A DNA stretch of 64,000 nucleotides, taken from the NCBI RefSeq assembly GCF_018812025.1, contig NC_063045.1, forward strand, positions 16,555,546-16,619,545, written 5' to 3'. A program made the translations under genes and the position numbers. The stretch is from Megalobrama amblycephala (lineage: Eukaryota > Chordata > Actinopteri > Cypriniformes > Xenocyprididae). Positions 50,395 to 63,299 of the stretch are shown here, piece after piece. Every line of letters begins with the position of its first letter. The first letter of the stretch is position 1. Below the pieces are notes generated by a model. That model searched no databases, was not told the origin of the DNA, and was given only the letters and a program-made list of their open reading frames with translations.

Positions 50395-51081
50395 TTTATC
50401 TGTGCGGTGTGAACTGGCCTTTAACTTTAGCCGCATTTGTCGTGGAACTTGCTAACTAACTAGCACATGATTAGGAAAGGTGATTTGCAAAGATTCATAA
50501 AAAAAACCTATACTCACATCTTCTGGAGCTGGATCACGAAACATCCATCCATCAGGAACTTTTTAGCAAAACCTGCTTTGTACTGCCCCTCGTTCAGAAA
50601 GCTGTCTGGTGTAAAGTGATTCACACAAACATAAATGCATATAGGTAGATCGGGGCGTATTCCCTTCAAAAACAAAATTAATCCACTGCATCTTCAGCGG
50701 CTCAGGTGTCGAGAGTAAAGGACGGTTGCTATGTTCATTCTTGTATCCAACAACAAAACACCTCAGTTGCTTTGGAGACATTCTTGTCTACACCTGCCCA
50801 GTGTCGAAACAATGGCGGACTGTTTACAGCTAACTCAGGGTGGGTCTATGCTAAAACGTTAGTGTCTGTCAACAGTCGTGGGAGGGGCCTGTGCAAAATG
50901 ACATCACTTTGCCAAGAATCTGAGAACGGCTTGATCTGACAAAGTGCTTATGATTTGTGGGGATAAAAAAAAAGCACTGGGTGGATTTTTATCATTTATA
51001 GGGTGGATGTGTAGACACACTGCCAACACACATTTAAGTTCAAACACCATGTAAAAGTGAATTTTTCATCCGATGTCCCCT

Positions 51082-51210
51082 TTAATCCACTCTGCCTGTT
51101 TTTCTCTTATCAACTGCACACAGCAGCTATAGTGAGAATATTTATTCGTTTTTAAAATCTGTTAATTAGTACGATTACGAGTACACAAGCACAGTATTGG
51201 TGCATCCCTA
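51082..51210. mobile_element. Transposon end fragments downstream of the LINE
   Basis: CATCCGATGTCCCCTTTAA ending at 51085 looks like the end of a TTAA-type element. ACAGTATTGGTGCATCCCTA ending at 51210 looks like the right end of the hAT family at 33864. The matching left ends were not identified nearby. Confidence 0.4.
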
Positions 51211-54200
51211 CTTCTTCCTCTCTTTTGCAGCCTTTTGAATAGGTGACCTCAAGAATGGAGAAACAAGTCAATCAAAAGGCTGTAATTCTCAAGGGTCAAC
51301 TTGAAAAGCTTGATAAAAGCGGAAAGTTCGTTTCCACACTCATTTTTAGTTGTAAAACATTCTGTAAAACATGCTGAAGGAAGATGTGACACATGAAGTG
51401 ACACAACTGACTCACATGACAGTAGCTCACATGACAGTAACATGGTGGATGTAGTACATCCAGATTACATTCATTGTATGTATATATATATAAGAGTAAC
51501 TGCTCTTATAAATACTTTCTGATATGACTGTTTTGTTTTATGTATATATTTTATAAATTAATAAAAAAAATGCTTTTTTAAACTATTTTTATATTCCTTT
51601 TTATCAATTGTTGCAGGGCAAATGACAACAGAGATTGTCATTTTGCTTGAAATGAAACTTTTACATGTCTTAAATGATTAGCCAGCCTATGGTTGTGCCA
51701 GTAATTTGTTGTTGCATTCTTTCATTTTCAGCTCTGCAAATGAAAGTTTATGTTTGGTGTCACAACAAATTATTGTATTTCAATCTCTAAAGAAATGCTA
51801 TAATTTGTTATTGCATACCAACATGCAACGTAACGCAGCAGCGTGTGATTCTGTTACAAGTGGATCTTTAGCAAAGTTGAATCCATCTGTTGTCATCCCC
51901 ACCTCCCTCTCCTACACACACTCACAAAGATTGACAACATATGACCTTGAAAGCTGAGTTGTCTGACATTTTATATAAGATGTTTGTTGTTTGTTGTCCC
52001 AAATGAAGACCGTGTCATTTGATTGTACAAGCTGAATACACAACTGCATATTGTTCGTATAAATACCCAAATAAACAGATTACAAAAATATGGTAGTGGT
52101 TAGATAGCTGTTTACATTTCTCTCTCTGAGGGGAAAAAAAACCCCCATCCCATTCTCACTTTTCTCATTTTTAACTCTTTATTTCCTCCGATAAAGCTAC
52201 TTGTGATCGTACTGTCTGGATGATTGTATGCAACTGATTTACTTTAAATAGAAGATTTAAAGAAAATCAGGAAAATGCATACAACCAGTCAATACCTATT
52301 GAGTAGACATGAGAAAACAAATCTATTCATAATTCAAACCTGTGTGTCTTTGTGGATCAGTGTGTGGGTTGGCATGATGAGTGTCAGAGAGATAACAAAT
52401 TGTAAGGAAAAGTTGAATTTGTATCTGCTTAGGATCCTGGCTGCCTTATACATATGGCTTCAGGTTTTGTGGTAATAGGATCTTTGATAGATGGCAGCCC
52501 TCCTCAGTCTCCCATTTTTTAAAAGATATTTATTTATTAATCTGTATTTTTATTCAGTCAGATCATACCCCGCGGGGTCACTGTCACAAACCACCTGCAT
52601 CAGTTTTTTTCTGCTTTTTTCATTCTTTGCTTTATAGTTCATATCCAAAGTCATTTATGCGCATCTCAGTTGGCCGAGCATCATCCTTCCGCCCACAGGC
52701 TAACGGAGGGTATGTTTTCCATCTCATCTCTCATCTCGTGGGCCGAGGCCTTCCTCCATCTCTCCACCTCTTTTCTTAATTCTCGACACATGTCAAATGG
52801 AAGCGTGCCCTTTAGTCTTTTCATGTGTATGGAGATCTGACAGCAATTCCCCCATATTTATATTGCAAGCAAAATGCTCCTGGACTTATAAGGAGACGTG
52901 TGTCAGTCTACTCATTTAAGTTTTTACATTCAGATTCGTTCTTCTCATTCATTCAGGCTGCTCCAGTTCCCAGTTGCTCCAATTTGAGAATTTCTTTTGT
53001 CCCCATTCTAGACAAGAACTCTGTTTTAAAATTGGGGTATATATGTATTAATATATAATATCTAATTAAATACACCCTTTGTAATATTATAATTTTATTT
53101 ACATGTAATATTGTAATTTTACCCAATATTTTGTGCTTATTGAAGAACTTATTGCTTATTGAAAAGAACTTGTTCTTAATGACTTGCCTGGTTAAAGGTT
53201 AAATAAATAAATTAGTGTATATAATCATTAGCTTAGCAGCATGCTAACATCATATACATACTGTGTTTGTTAGTCAGGTTGAGTGTGCTAAGGAGCGTTT
53301 TTGTGTTGCACCATTAACCGTTAACAGAGTTACAGAGACTTGTTTTAAAACAGCTTCTATTATGGGTTTTGATTATGGTTAGCATGGTTCCTTAGAAATT
53401 TGCTGCCTTTAAAGATACCAGTAGGTTTTGGAACTGAGCTACAGAGCTTATGATGAATTGCTATTCAAATGAGTTTTGTGAAATTGTTGTACACCCACCC
53501 CATTTTATGCTAAGTCCACAAAGATCACAATCTCCAATTAGACACAGTCTCTCAGTGCCATGATCAACTGTTCACACCACTGTCCAATCTGCCATCTCAG
53601 GTAAACACCCACCAGGTGTCACTTAATCCCGCTTTTGACGTCAACTAGACCTTGTCCCTTTAGGGGTGACCTCAAACTCATCGTGTCACACTCCTGTTCC
53701 TCTGAGAACTCCCCAAAAAGAATCATGGAGGGGGGCTGTTTTAAAGGGTCGTGAGGGGGTTGTAAAGGTAGTATGAGTTTGAGCGTCGGGGTGGGGGTGA
53801 CAGCACTGGAAACCAATGGTGCATCAAGACAGTTCTACCCCGCCACGGTGGCCATAGATCAGGGCAGGGCTGCTGGCGGACCGGGTGAGGGTGACAGGGG
53901 AATAACATCCCTTTCTCCTCAATCGACAGGGCCCATAACTCCTGCCTCCCCAGGGACAGATTGAGAAAGGCAATAGCCAGGGGCTGTGAAGCAGAGATGC
54001 TTGGCAGAATTGAAAGTTAAAGAAGCAGGAGCGGAATATGTTTTTTTTCCCCCCACGCACTTGTGCCTGCTCTTGCACTCTACTGTCATTTTTTTTTTTT
54101 TTTACCACTCTCTACTGAGGGAAAGATTTTTTCCCCAATTTTTCTAGAGCGAGTCTGAAACTTCCACTACGTACTACAGCATTATGTTTTTCACGCAATT

Positions 54201-56766
54201 TAAATGCACGCCTGAGGACATAGGGAAAGCATCTTCCATCGGGAAGTGTACTTCTGCGGCATCCCTTGTTTGTATGCCGGCATGTAAACCGTGAAGCCTG
54301 CAGGGAGAGTGCTGTGTCAGGACCGAAGCAGTGTCTCTACAAGAGTGCCAGACTCTTGCCCCAGTAGCGACAGATTTTATAGCCTGATCAATTTCCCAGT
54401 GGCTTATTGAATGTCTTTTAAATGGCTTTTTTATTTTCAATTATAACCCACTGTGTCTCGCCTGCCACAATGGGCCAACATTTGCACTGGCAGATAATTT
54501 AAAACCCTACTTTAGGAAATTATGCATTTTATATTGCCTAAATTTACAATCCCCTACTCAGTGCTAGTGTAGCGACAATAAAAGGCAAAGTAACCGAATG
54601 GATTTTTGCATATGCGTTAATGAATGCGTTAGTAAGTATTTGTTTGCGGCTAACTGGCACATCCATGGTGGACACCGCTGATGAACGAGGTACGTGAAAC
54701 GTCCATGTTTATGGAGATTTATTTGCTTATTAAATTGAACTTGCTTCCAGGTGCCGTTATGAAGTTGATGGAAGCAAACGCAGATTGAAGTACCTCTGGC
54801 GAATGACCCAAAGTTAGACAGGTGCATCGAAGTGCATTCGCCCCCGTTCCAACCAACCATCTCTCCCCTCCTTATCCCCAGCACGCTAAGCAACTTGAAG
54901 GTGAAAGAAGTGCTCACCGGAGCTCATTGGAAAGTAGAAATGACAGTAAATTTTTCAGCCTCCCTCTCCCTCGCTCCTCCATGAGATGGGAGATCTTGTT
55001 ATAGCAGTCAGGATGAGAGGGGGTCAGGGCAGCAAGCCGGCGTGCGCCTGTTGATGATTGAGGAAAAGAGGAGTAAATTCATTCTGCTCTCGGCACTTTG
55101 TCAAGTGCCAGTAGCTTACCGTTGAGAGCCAGTCACCCATCACCATGTTACGACCTCAGAGGTCAGCGGCGAGCCATAAATCAGTGAGGAGAGAGGTTGC
55201 GGTGATGCTGCAGAGCTGAAGAGAGCTGATGCGACTATTGCCTTTGCAGTGCCGCCCCCCCCACCTTTTCCACCCTTTATGAAGCTGAGGAGCCAAGGCC
55301 TGCATAAAAATGAAACCCACCCTTTCACCACGTGTTGCTGCGTGGAGTGCTGAACGCCCGGAATAAAGTCTTTGTACACTTTTATCCTGTTTTTTCTTGA
55401 TTAGATTGTTTATTGTGACGTGGGCTACTCTGTGTGCGCCCTCATTCTACTCATGCAAAGTATTGATTTCTGTTCTATAATGAAGGATTTCATAAGTGAC
55501 ATTGTTTTTGATTACTCGCGACAAACCTCCTTAGAGTATTAATTAAAACGGCAGCAGATGTGCAGGTGTGGGAAATCATTAGAAAGAGGCCCCAGTCTGT
55601 GAACATTTCGCTCTCCCAGCATGCAATAGCTCTGCATGGCAAATAGGACGCCTGAGAGGGAAAGCGTACCTCACAAGTTCATCTTAAGAACAAGTACAAA
55701 AAAAACACAAGCATGTACATTAAAAAAGAGACATCAATCCATTCATCTGGACTTTGTCTTGGATGTTTTTTTGTCTCCTGCCAATGAAATTCTACTAATT
55801 TTTCATGCTGAAATTGTAGAACGGTACACGCGAGGTACACGTGAATTATTTTGCTTGAACAAGGTTGTTAGATTTTCGACAGAGCTGCGTTTCCAACACT
55901 TCGACTGGACAGTTCCAACTTAAACAATGAAGGAACGTCAATATGACGGTTTCCACTATTTTTTGACGTTAATTGATATATCATGGAATTATCGATTTCT
56001 TAGGCACCCATGTGCTAGCATTTTTCTCAGGCGCACTGGGAGAGAGCACTAGGAAAGGGGATCTGGTTGGTCAGCTCCTGCTTTCAATATTTGCTCCTAT
56101 TAAACTGTGATTATCCTGCAGTGCCTGGCTTCTCTCAAAGTTGGAGAGAGCAGGCCAAGACAACACAGTCAGATTTTTCCAGAAAGTAAAAACTTCCTGA
56201 CAACTCTGAAGGTTTACCAGGTCTTCTGAAACTATTGAATACCTCATGTCAGCTTATGTTGAGGTACATATATCGACATTTGCAGATGTAGAAACTGAAA
56301 TTAGCCTGAGAAACTTTTCGACATTTTCGATTACTCATTTCTCATTAGTCCCTCATACAATAAGACCTCACAGGACTGATATGTAGTCAATTTTAATACA
56401 GTATATGTAATTTAATTTGTATTTATTTTATATATGTTATTTAGGGGTACAGGAAGTAGGGGTACTGGGGTGCTGCAGCACCCCGTTTTCACAGGATTGT
56501 AAATACAATCATTTACAATTATTCATTTTTAGCATTTAGTAATTTATTTGTAATTAGCACTTTTAAGTGGGCTGTTTAAAAAGTGTTATTTATATGTTGC
56601 ATTATGTTTTTTTTTTTTTTTTTTTTTTTAAAACAAGAACTCTACTCATGAGTGCAAGTCTTGGTGTTGTGCAAGGTTTTCTGTTCATTTTTTATTAGCT
56701 CTCACTGTATAGGCTCTTTTATTATATATGACAGTGTAAACAGCTTAATAACCCTTTTATTTAAAG

Positions 56767-56889
56767 CAGGGGTCAGGAACCTTTTATTTGACCAAAGAGC
56801 CATTTTTATCAATTTTGGTAAATAATTTTTTTCCAAAAGAGCCACAGTAAAAAATAATATATTAAATAAAAACATCTTCCCGCACCCCT
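56767..56889. mobile_element. Short hAT-like repeat
   Basis: Begins CAGGGGTCAGGAACCTTTTA. The right end reverse-complemented begins CAGGGGTGCGGG. It contains AAAGAGCCA twice in similar context. No target duplication is evident. Confidence 0.45.
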
Positions 56890-57433
56890 GATGTAATTTA
56901 TTGTTGGTGGTTTGCTTTATTAATACACAGTTTTTTTTTAGCACAGATGAAGCCCAAAATATATGTAATTTTTGACACGGATGCTTCGCGTACACATACA
57001 GCTAAATGCACAACTTTAAAAGTTCAGTCCATTTGATAGTGTGCATGAACCCAGCAGGTCGACACATGCAGACTGGAAAATTTCAGCCTTGTCCAGTGTC
57101 TGATCTATTTCTCTACAAAAGTTTTTAACGATAAAAATGGCTTTGTACTAGTTTAAACTAGAGTTTACTGTATTTCTTAATTTTCTCACACAAGCACACT
57201 TTGGCGTGGCTGTCTGTTGTTGTTGCTTCTCCAGTGGTTTGTTGTTGTTCCGTTTCTTTTTTAACTGTGAAACAACGGACCAGGGCAGTGTTGCCACCTT
57301 GTATACAAACTAATTAGCAAAAAAATTCAAGGCACATATTCAAGCTGAGCGTACAGAGTATGTGTGGTATGTCTGGCTGCTTGCGTACCAACATGTTAAT
57401 AAAATTATGTCACACTATATGCATGCCCTAGTG

Positions 57434-57560
57434 CAGTGTTTCTCAACTGTGGGTCTCAAGACTGTTCTGAGTGGGTCGCAGAGTGTGCAATCAAAGAAAC
57501 ATCAACAACAAAAAACATAATACTAAATGTTTTTCTGATGCAAGACTTTTATTCTGAAAG
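57434..57560. mobile_element. hAT-like end interrupted by a younger hAT
   Basis: CAGTGTTTCTCAACTGTGGG at 57434 is a common vertebrate hAT-type end. It runs up to the insertion at 57561. The sequence after 58554 may be its continuation, but I could not find the right end. Confidence 0.4.
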
Positions 57561-58554
57561 TAGGGATGGGCATTTCAAGCAAAAACAATATTCGAAAATC
57601 GCTGGGAATTATTCGAATATTATTTGAAAATCGCTGGGAATTATTCGAATATTATTTGAAAATCGCACCCTCCCCCGCATGCACGAATCACGCATGTATA
57701 GGCTACATACACATAAACGGAAAGAGAGAGGGAGAGAGACCATTCACGCTTTCAATATTTTTTTCACGGTCATTCATAACGGTGCGGAGCACACTGAAAA
57801 CGCTTGCTCTCCGCACCATTATGAACGCGCGTGTGGCCGTGAGCCTTACTTTCACTTTCAAATTAGCACCAATTCGGTAGCGGCGATTGCTTGAATGCTG
57901 AGTTCATTGTTATTTTTAATAAAAAACACAAAAACAAAGCAGTACAATGACAAACCCGCTTAAATGGACGCTTTTACATTTCGATTTGAAACCAAAACTT
58001 CCACTGTCGTCTTGTCAGTCAAGAGTGAGACGAAGTGAAATCTGACTGACTGTTGCTGATTTGTGCTGCGACTCTCGTTCGGCTCGGGCTGAATTGAGTA
58101 GACACATTTATATTTTAATTGTAGTGTCTGTTCTCTTACTGAACTAAATGATTTTTATTACTATAAAAAAAAAAAAAAAAAAATCAAAACGACGGTGGGT
58201 GGCGGTGCCGCGGTGGGCAAGTGATGATATCGGTGTTGTGGCTATCTCAAGCCACAATGATTTTAGGCTGCCTAAACGCGTAATAACATATTGTGAACAG
58301 ACTGAATGACGGCACTTATGTTAAAATTAATTGTAATGTGTCTGTTCTATGCCGCACAAGTCTAGTGTGTGTGTGAGGCAATGTCTGAGCTGATTAGCTT
58401 TTAGTTGCGTTATTGGCAGCGTGCGCCACCATCTGGTTACAAGTCACCACCGCATCAAATGGGGAATTTTATTAAGACGATATTCGCACAACCTATTCGA
58501 TATTCTATAATTAAATCAACTAATCGAATATTCGAAAATCGTGACACATCCCTA
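57561..58554. mobile_element. hAT element, 994 bp, perfect 8-bp target duplication
   Basis: The left end is TAGGGATGGGCATTTCAAGC. The right end reverse-complemented is TAGGGATGTGTCACGATTTT. TCTGAAAG is duplicated exactly at 57553-57560 and 58555-58562. Subterminal words AATATTCGA / TCGAATATT are repeated, including two direct copies near 57607-57660. No transposase frame; non-autonomous. Confidence 0.85.
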
Positions 58555-59600
58555 TCTGAAAGACGTGTGTGAAAGCTGTTGAAACTTCTGTCAGATGAAG
58601 TTTAAGTTGAGTTTTTCTGTTGCAGTATCTGCGGTCAGATGACTGTTGTCAGGCTATGTCAGTGGCATTATTCTAACATTATTTTTGTAACTTGTTAAGA
58701 AATAAAAAGTCTCTCACCCAAAAACGAACTTTCCTGACCTGTCATACATCATACTGTGCTCGTAGCGCGCACTCTTCAATTGCACGTGCGAATGTGGAGG
58801 CGTGAGCTTTATATCACTTTACTAAAGCACAAAAGAAACTACGAGTATGCAACGTCATAGTTACGTTGTCAATTAGTAAGTCATGAAATAAAAGTAAAGT
58901 ATCAAAAAATCACATAACTGGTACATCCTGTCTTAGCTGGGAAGGATTTGCATGCAGGTACCTGTGTGTGTCAATTTTTGTTTTTGTTTTTATTGTAAAA
59001 TTGTATGTATATTATATTTATGTGTGAGCCTGATTGCAATGAATTGAATAGATGGTCCAGAGCTAAATTCGCCTCTGGGTTTTACACTCTGTGTACCTTT
59101 AGCTGTTTACCTCAGCTGGTACTGTTTAACAAGACTACTTTGAGATCTTGGGCCAGTGTTGAAACCTTGAAGTTTCTAAAGTGCTGATGTAAGACTACCA
59201 ATGAACCATGTCTTCAGAAAATAACAGGCCAGAACGATGGCAGACGGGGGAGTGTTTTAGAAACCTATTTGGAAACAATCTTTTTTTTGCCATTGCATTT
59301 AGCGCTTTTTGTAGGATCCTCCTTTTTGTTTATTTTTACAGCACGTTTCATGTCTCAATGTAGTTAATTTTTTTTTTGCTATTTGTAACTGTGTAATGAG
59401 AGTTTTCTCACATTTTATTTGTCAAAGAGTCACTTAAAATTTCATAACAGCCTGGAGAAGCTAAGCTTCGTATTTCTGAACACACGAACACTTCCACAAA
59501 CTCAGTTAAGAGACGCTTGACACATCAGAATGATGGACTCCTTGAATGCACTGACCTCTCTCCTCCAGGCGCCCCTTTCACCCGCCCTCTCTCCTTACAG

Positions 59601-59710
59601 CCCTTCATCCCTCCATTTCCACCCATGTAGATGAGACAGAGATAGATGAAGATATTTCTGATGGGCAGCCATTTCATAGCAACACACCAAATGAGTTCTG
59701 GCTGCCCTGA
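59601..59710 (+). CDS. adgrd2: Terminal coding exon of the adhesion GPCR (predicted)
   Basis: A 110-base exon predicted from phase and content. The acceptor CCTCTCTCCTTACAG is strong. Two bases complete the codon left open by the 37165 donor (A/CC, Thr), and 35 further codons end at TGA 59708-59710. The peptide starts TLHPSISTHVDETEIDEDIS and ends FHSNTPNEFWLP. It is acidic and Ser/Thr-rich, suited to a cytoplasmic C-terminus. A second acceptor at 59630 (CCCATGTAG) gives the same frame with ten fewer codons, starting with Asn instead. Evidence is splice phase, acceptor quality and coding-like composition; no homologue was checked. A coding exon at 60552 would be the alternative. Confidence 0.6.
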
Positions 59711-62700
59711 CCCACCCTTCTTTGCTGGAGATTAATCCTGACGTAAAGCACTTTCCGACCATGACAGTTCTGTGTGTTAAAGGGGACTATTCTTTGGGGA
59801 CAAAATTGGGTTTACTTAACCAAATCTGATAAAACCGTAGAAGTTCACACATACAAAGAGATCTATTACTACTTGTATTGTAAAATGGAGAATTGACATA
59901 AAGTGAAGCCGAGCTCTCACACGTCTGCTCCACTTACACAAATTGACTGTTCTTTGTATGTGGAAGTCAGTGATTGTTTATTGTGAAGGAAAAGCTTATA
60001 TAGTGCTTATCTGACTTCTCACTTCAATAGTAAGTGACTCTTGAATGAAACAGTAGCACTGGAAACCGCCTGATGCACAAAGCCTGGTATGTATTCAGGA
60101 CATGCTGCTCACAGGCCTGATGACTCAATGCGTATTATGAAGTGCCCCCAGATTTATGGGCACACAAAGACCCCAGCAATTGGTAACTGAGCCCTCTGGG
60201 ATGGGAGGCAAAGATTGTGCTCATCCCTACAGTACTATCATAGCATCTAAACACAAGTCGGCCATAAATTTGAGGAATTTATGCCATATAGGTGTTGTGT
60301 GTCTTTTTTTCTGAGGTGTTTGATAAAGGTTTTAAAAATATAGCTTGTACTATATTGATGTGCAGTGAAATATTAGAGTGCACGATGGATTGTTTTGCTT
60401 TTTTGGCAAGACAGTCAAACAGAAGAGTTACATCCAGTTTGATAAGCATTTTATAATTTGCAAAGGGTGTTTATTTGTAACATCTTGCAAATTTTTTGTT
60501 TGCTGCCTTTCTGGGTCATTGATTAATTGTGACTGTCATGTGACTTTTCAGGGCATCTGTCCCTCCTCTGTGTCCATGACAACCTGAATGAAGACCTGCA
60601 ATGTCCTGACACTGGTGTCCACCTCTCTGGACAGGTAAGGCCTCACGCCACTTCTCCGCCCATCTATCAATAAGAATCCAAGGTTATTTGACATCTGAAA
60701 AGAAAATCAATTTGCTTCCTCTACATTGACACTAAAATGATATCAAACCCTTTGCCCAAGCTCAAAAATGTGTACTAGTGCCGACAAATATTTTGTTCTT
60801 ACTTTTGTTTCTTCTCACGTAATGTTGAAGTTACCTTGAAACTAGTCAAGCTACAAACTACTCCATTTAAAATGGTGCTAAAGTGAGACTGCCTTTGTTG
60901 TTTGTTGCAGTTTGCTGCACTGTTGTGGTGTTTTGTTCTGAAGTTTGTCCCTTTTTAAAAATGTACCAATTTTAATACCACAAATTAACAAATTGTTTTA
61001 TTGAATGATTCACTGACTCGCTCATAAAGTACAAACATAATGCTGTAACCTGGGTCAATGAATCAGTAAACAAAACTGAATGAATCCTTTTTAGTGAACT
61101 GATTCAGAAGAGTCACTGGGATGAATTAAAATCCTGACCACAGCTTACTATCAAAAAACAGATATATTTCAGGTTGGAATTTTTTTTAGATAATTATTGG
61201 TTCATATATAACATCAGATTACAATATAAAAAACTACTTTTTCTAGCACTGACGTAGCATTTTAGTTACTCTTCAATGTTGGCAACCTGTTATTCATTTG
61301 AAGTGTCTTGAAATCACTAGGATGGTAATAAAAATAAATAATACATAAGGATAAAAAAAATAAGAATAAATGAATAACATAATTAAGAACAATATTCACT
61401 TAAAATGTGAGGAACATGAGAGGAAGCAGAGTGATCATCAAAGACAGCAGCCCTCTGGTGGCCGCCAAAAAAATGTCTGTATCTCTAGTGTCAGACTTGT
61501 AGTACACTTATCACACTTTAAACTTTATTCTGATAACAAATTCCTAAAATGACTTCCCTCTGATTACATCACTTCACATATTTTGTGTTCATTTGGGTGG
61601 TCTGAGAGATATTGTGTTCGGATCATTGCTTTTTGCTCACTGTTAACAGAAATCTAATACTACAATTTAATTCACACTTGAGGCTTTACATGGAAATTTC
61701 CAGATTCCCAGAGGTGTGAATCAGTTTGAAGTGTACACAGTGCATGAAGCACCTCATCAAGGTCACAGGCCTGGGCGCGCACACGGCGGTTTCTCCTTGA
61801 GAAGTGAGGAGAGGAGGGCGGGGTTTGTTGATAATTGGCAGTTTAGTGTGAACCGACATTGTGTCATACAGTGATGCATCCCATGATGCAAGAGTTATGA
61901 TCACTTTCAGCTGTGAGACGGCAGCCTGCTCACACTCATATCCGATCAGATCTCCGAGGCTGAGGTCTCCACATATTGATCCTATTGACTTTAAAATCCT
62001 TTTTTGGAGTTTCTTTTGTCTCTTTTGCCTCACTGTCTTTTGTTTTTCAGTCAAGTTGTCAGTCTCTCCACCCCTTAGCTAATGTTTATTATTTTCTTTT
62101 GTCTGTTGCATAGTTTTTTTGTTGTTGTTGTTGTTGTTGTTGTTGTTTTTTCATTTACTTTTTCAAACAGGTTTGCTTCACCCATTAGCTAATTTTGCTT
62201 TCTTTCTTTTGTTTGTTTTCTTTTTGTTTAGCTGTGCTTTTTGTATGTTGTTTTTTTTTTTTTTTCATTTATGTACGTCAAACATTATTTTATTAATTTA
62301 TTTTGTTTATCATTAATTTGTTTTTGGTGGTTTTGTTTTCTGTTGCTTTGACTTGTTTTGCTTTGCTTTTTGTTTTGTTTTGTTTTTTTCCAATCAGGTT
62401 TAAAAAACACTTTACCCCTTGACTGTTGCTGTGTCAAGATGCTTATAAATAGAGAATTATCCATTTGTTTTATTTATCATTTTTTATTTTATTTTATATA
62501 GGTTTTCCTTTAGCGAAGATATTTACGACTTCTTGAAAGTATTTGTCACAGCACTATTTGACCCAGAGGAGGTCTGGCGGACAGGCAAGTATGCTCTTAT
62601 AAGTAATGAGAGCACTCTCGTCCTTATTGCACTGTACCAGGTGGCCCAGTCACCAACCCTTGAACATGGACTACAGCCCTTCTGGAACCTTTGTGAACTT

Positions 62701-63299
62701 CCGCCAGTGTGTCAATCACTAAGTGAGTGGCAGGGCTTCCTGTTTTGGCCGTGTGAGGTTACACATCCTGGCAGGGGAGCTGCTGTCAGCCACAGGACCT
62801 CGTGCTAGTCGTGTCTCCCACACACACACACACTTGTCCATCCCCATGGGGATCTCCTGACTTGCAGGCTCATGACACACCAGCGGAGGTGCTACACTGA
62901 TTCCTGTTTTACTTCACACCTGCACAGTGCTGTCAGGACTCCTTCCCCGGCCACACGAGAGGTCATTTATGCTTCAGTCAAAGCAAATTAACATTTTTTT
63001 GTGCCAAAAGAACATAAATGAATCTGAAAAGGCATTGATGGAGAGAAAGGACTGCAGAATGACAAAAATGAAATGTTTGTCAGCAACACCTCAATTACTG
63101 CTAGTCTCTAAACTATTTTTGAATTAAAATTTGGTACTTTATTGTTTCTCGTCTGGCAACTTTTTGTTTGCGGCATTTAAATCAGATGCCATACCATGAG
63201 TTTTGAAATCTTATTTTTGGACTTTTTGCCATTTTTATTCATAGCATAACGGATACATGACAATATAGGCTGAGGGAATGGTATTAGGGTCCACTAGGC
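59711..63299. other. Probable 3' UTR and downstream sequence, no supported gene
   Basis: If the terminal exon is right, the 3' UTR begins here. The first AATAAA-like signals are in an AT-rich patch near 61327-61376, too ambiguous to call. T-rich low-complexity DNA fills 61.98-62.52 kb. The open frame ending at 62808 is discussed among rejected items. Confidence 0.45.
62121..62146. repeat. (GTT)n microsatellite
   Basis: GTT trinucleotide run within a T-rich tract. Confidence 0.95.

Larger units (their letters stand above)
37166..59600 (+). other. adgrd2: 22.4-kb transposon-rich intron of the adhesion GPCR gene
   Basis: Donor GTGAGT at 37166; preferred acceptor CTCTCTCCTTACAG at 59600. It holds a mariner fold-back, several hATs and a full-length LINE, listed separately. 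Outside them (37.2-39.0, 50.4-56.7 and 58.6-59.5 kb) I see AT-rich or mixed DNA without a supported gene. The stretch 53.6-55.4 kb is the least AT-rich part and shows no obvious transposon ends. Confidence 0.7.

Noticed and set aside
60552..60634. Possible receptor exon (TTTTCAG acceptor, CAG/GTAAGG donor), frame HLSLLCVHDNLNED
   Set aside because: It is phase-compatible with the 37165 donor, but it leaves an open phase-0 end with no convincing downstream exon. The 59601 exon ends neatly in a stop. It remains a possible alternative exon.
62511..62808. Open frame following an acceptor-like CTTTAG, with coding-like wording (EDIYDFLKVFVTALFDPEEVW)
   Set aside because: No family recognised, the start would be non-ATG, and its phase does not fit the exons upstream. 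Length is within chance range for this window.
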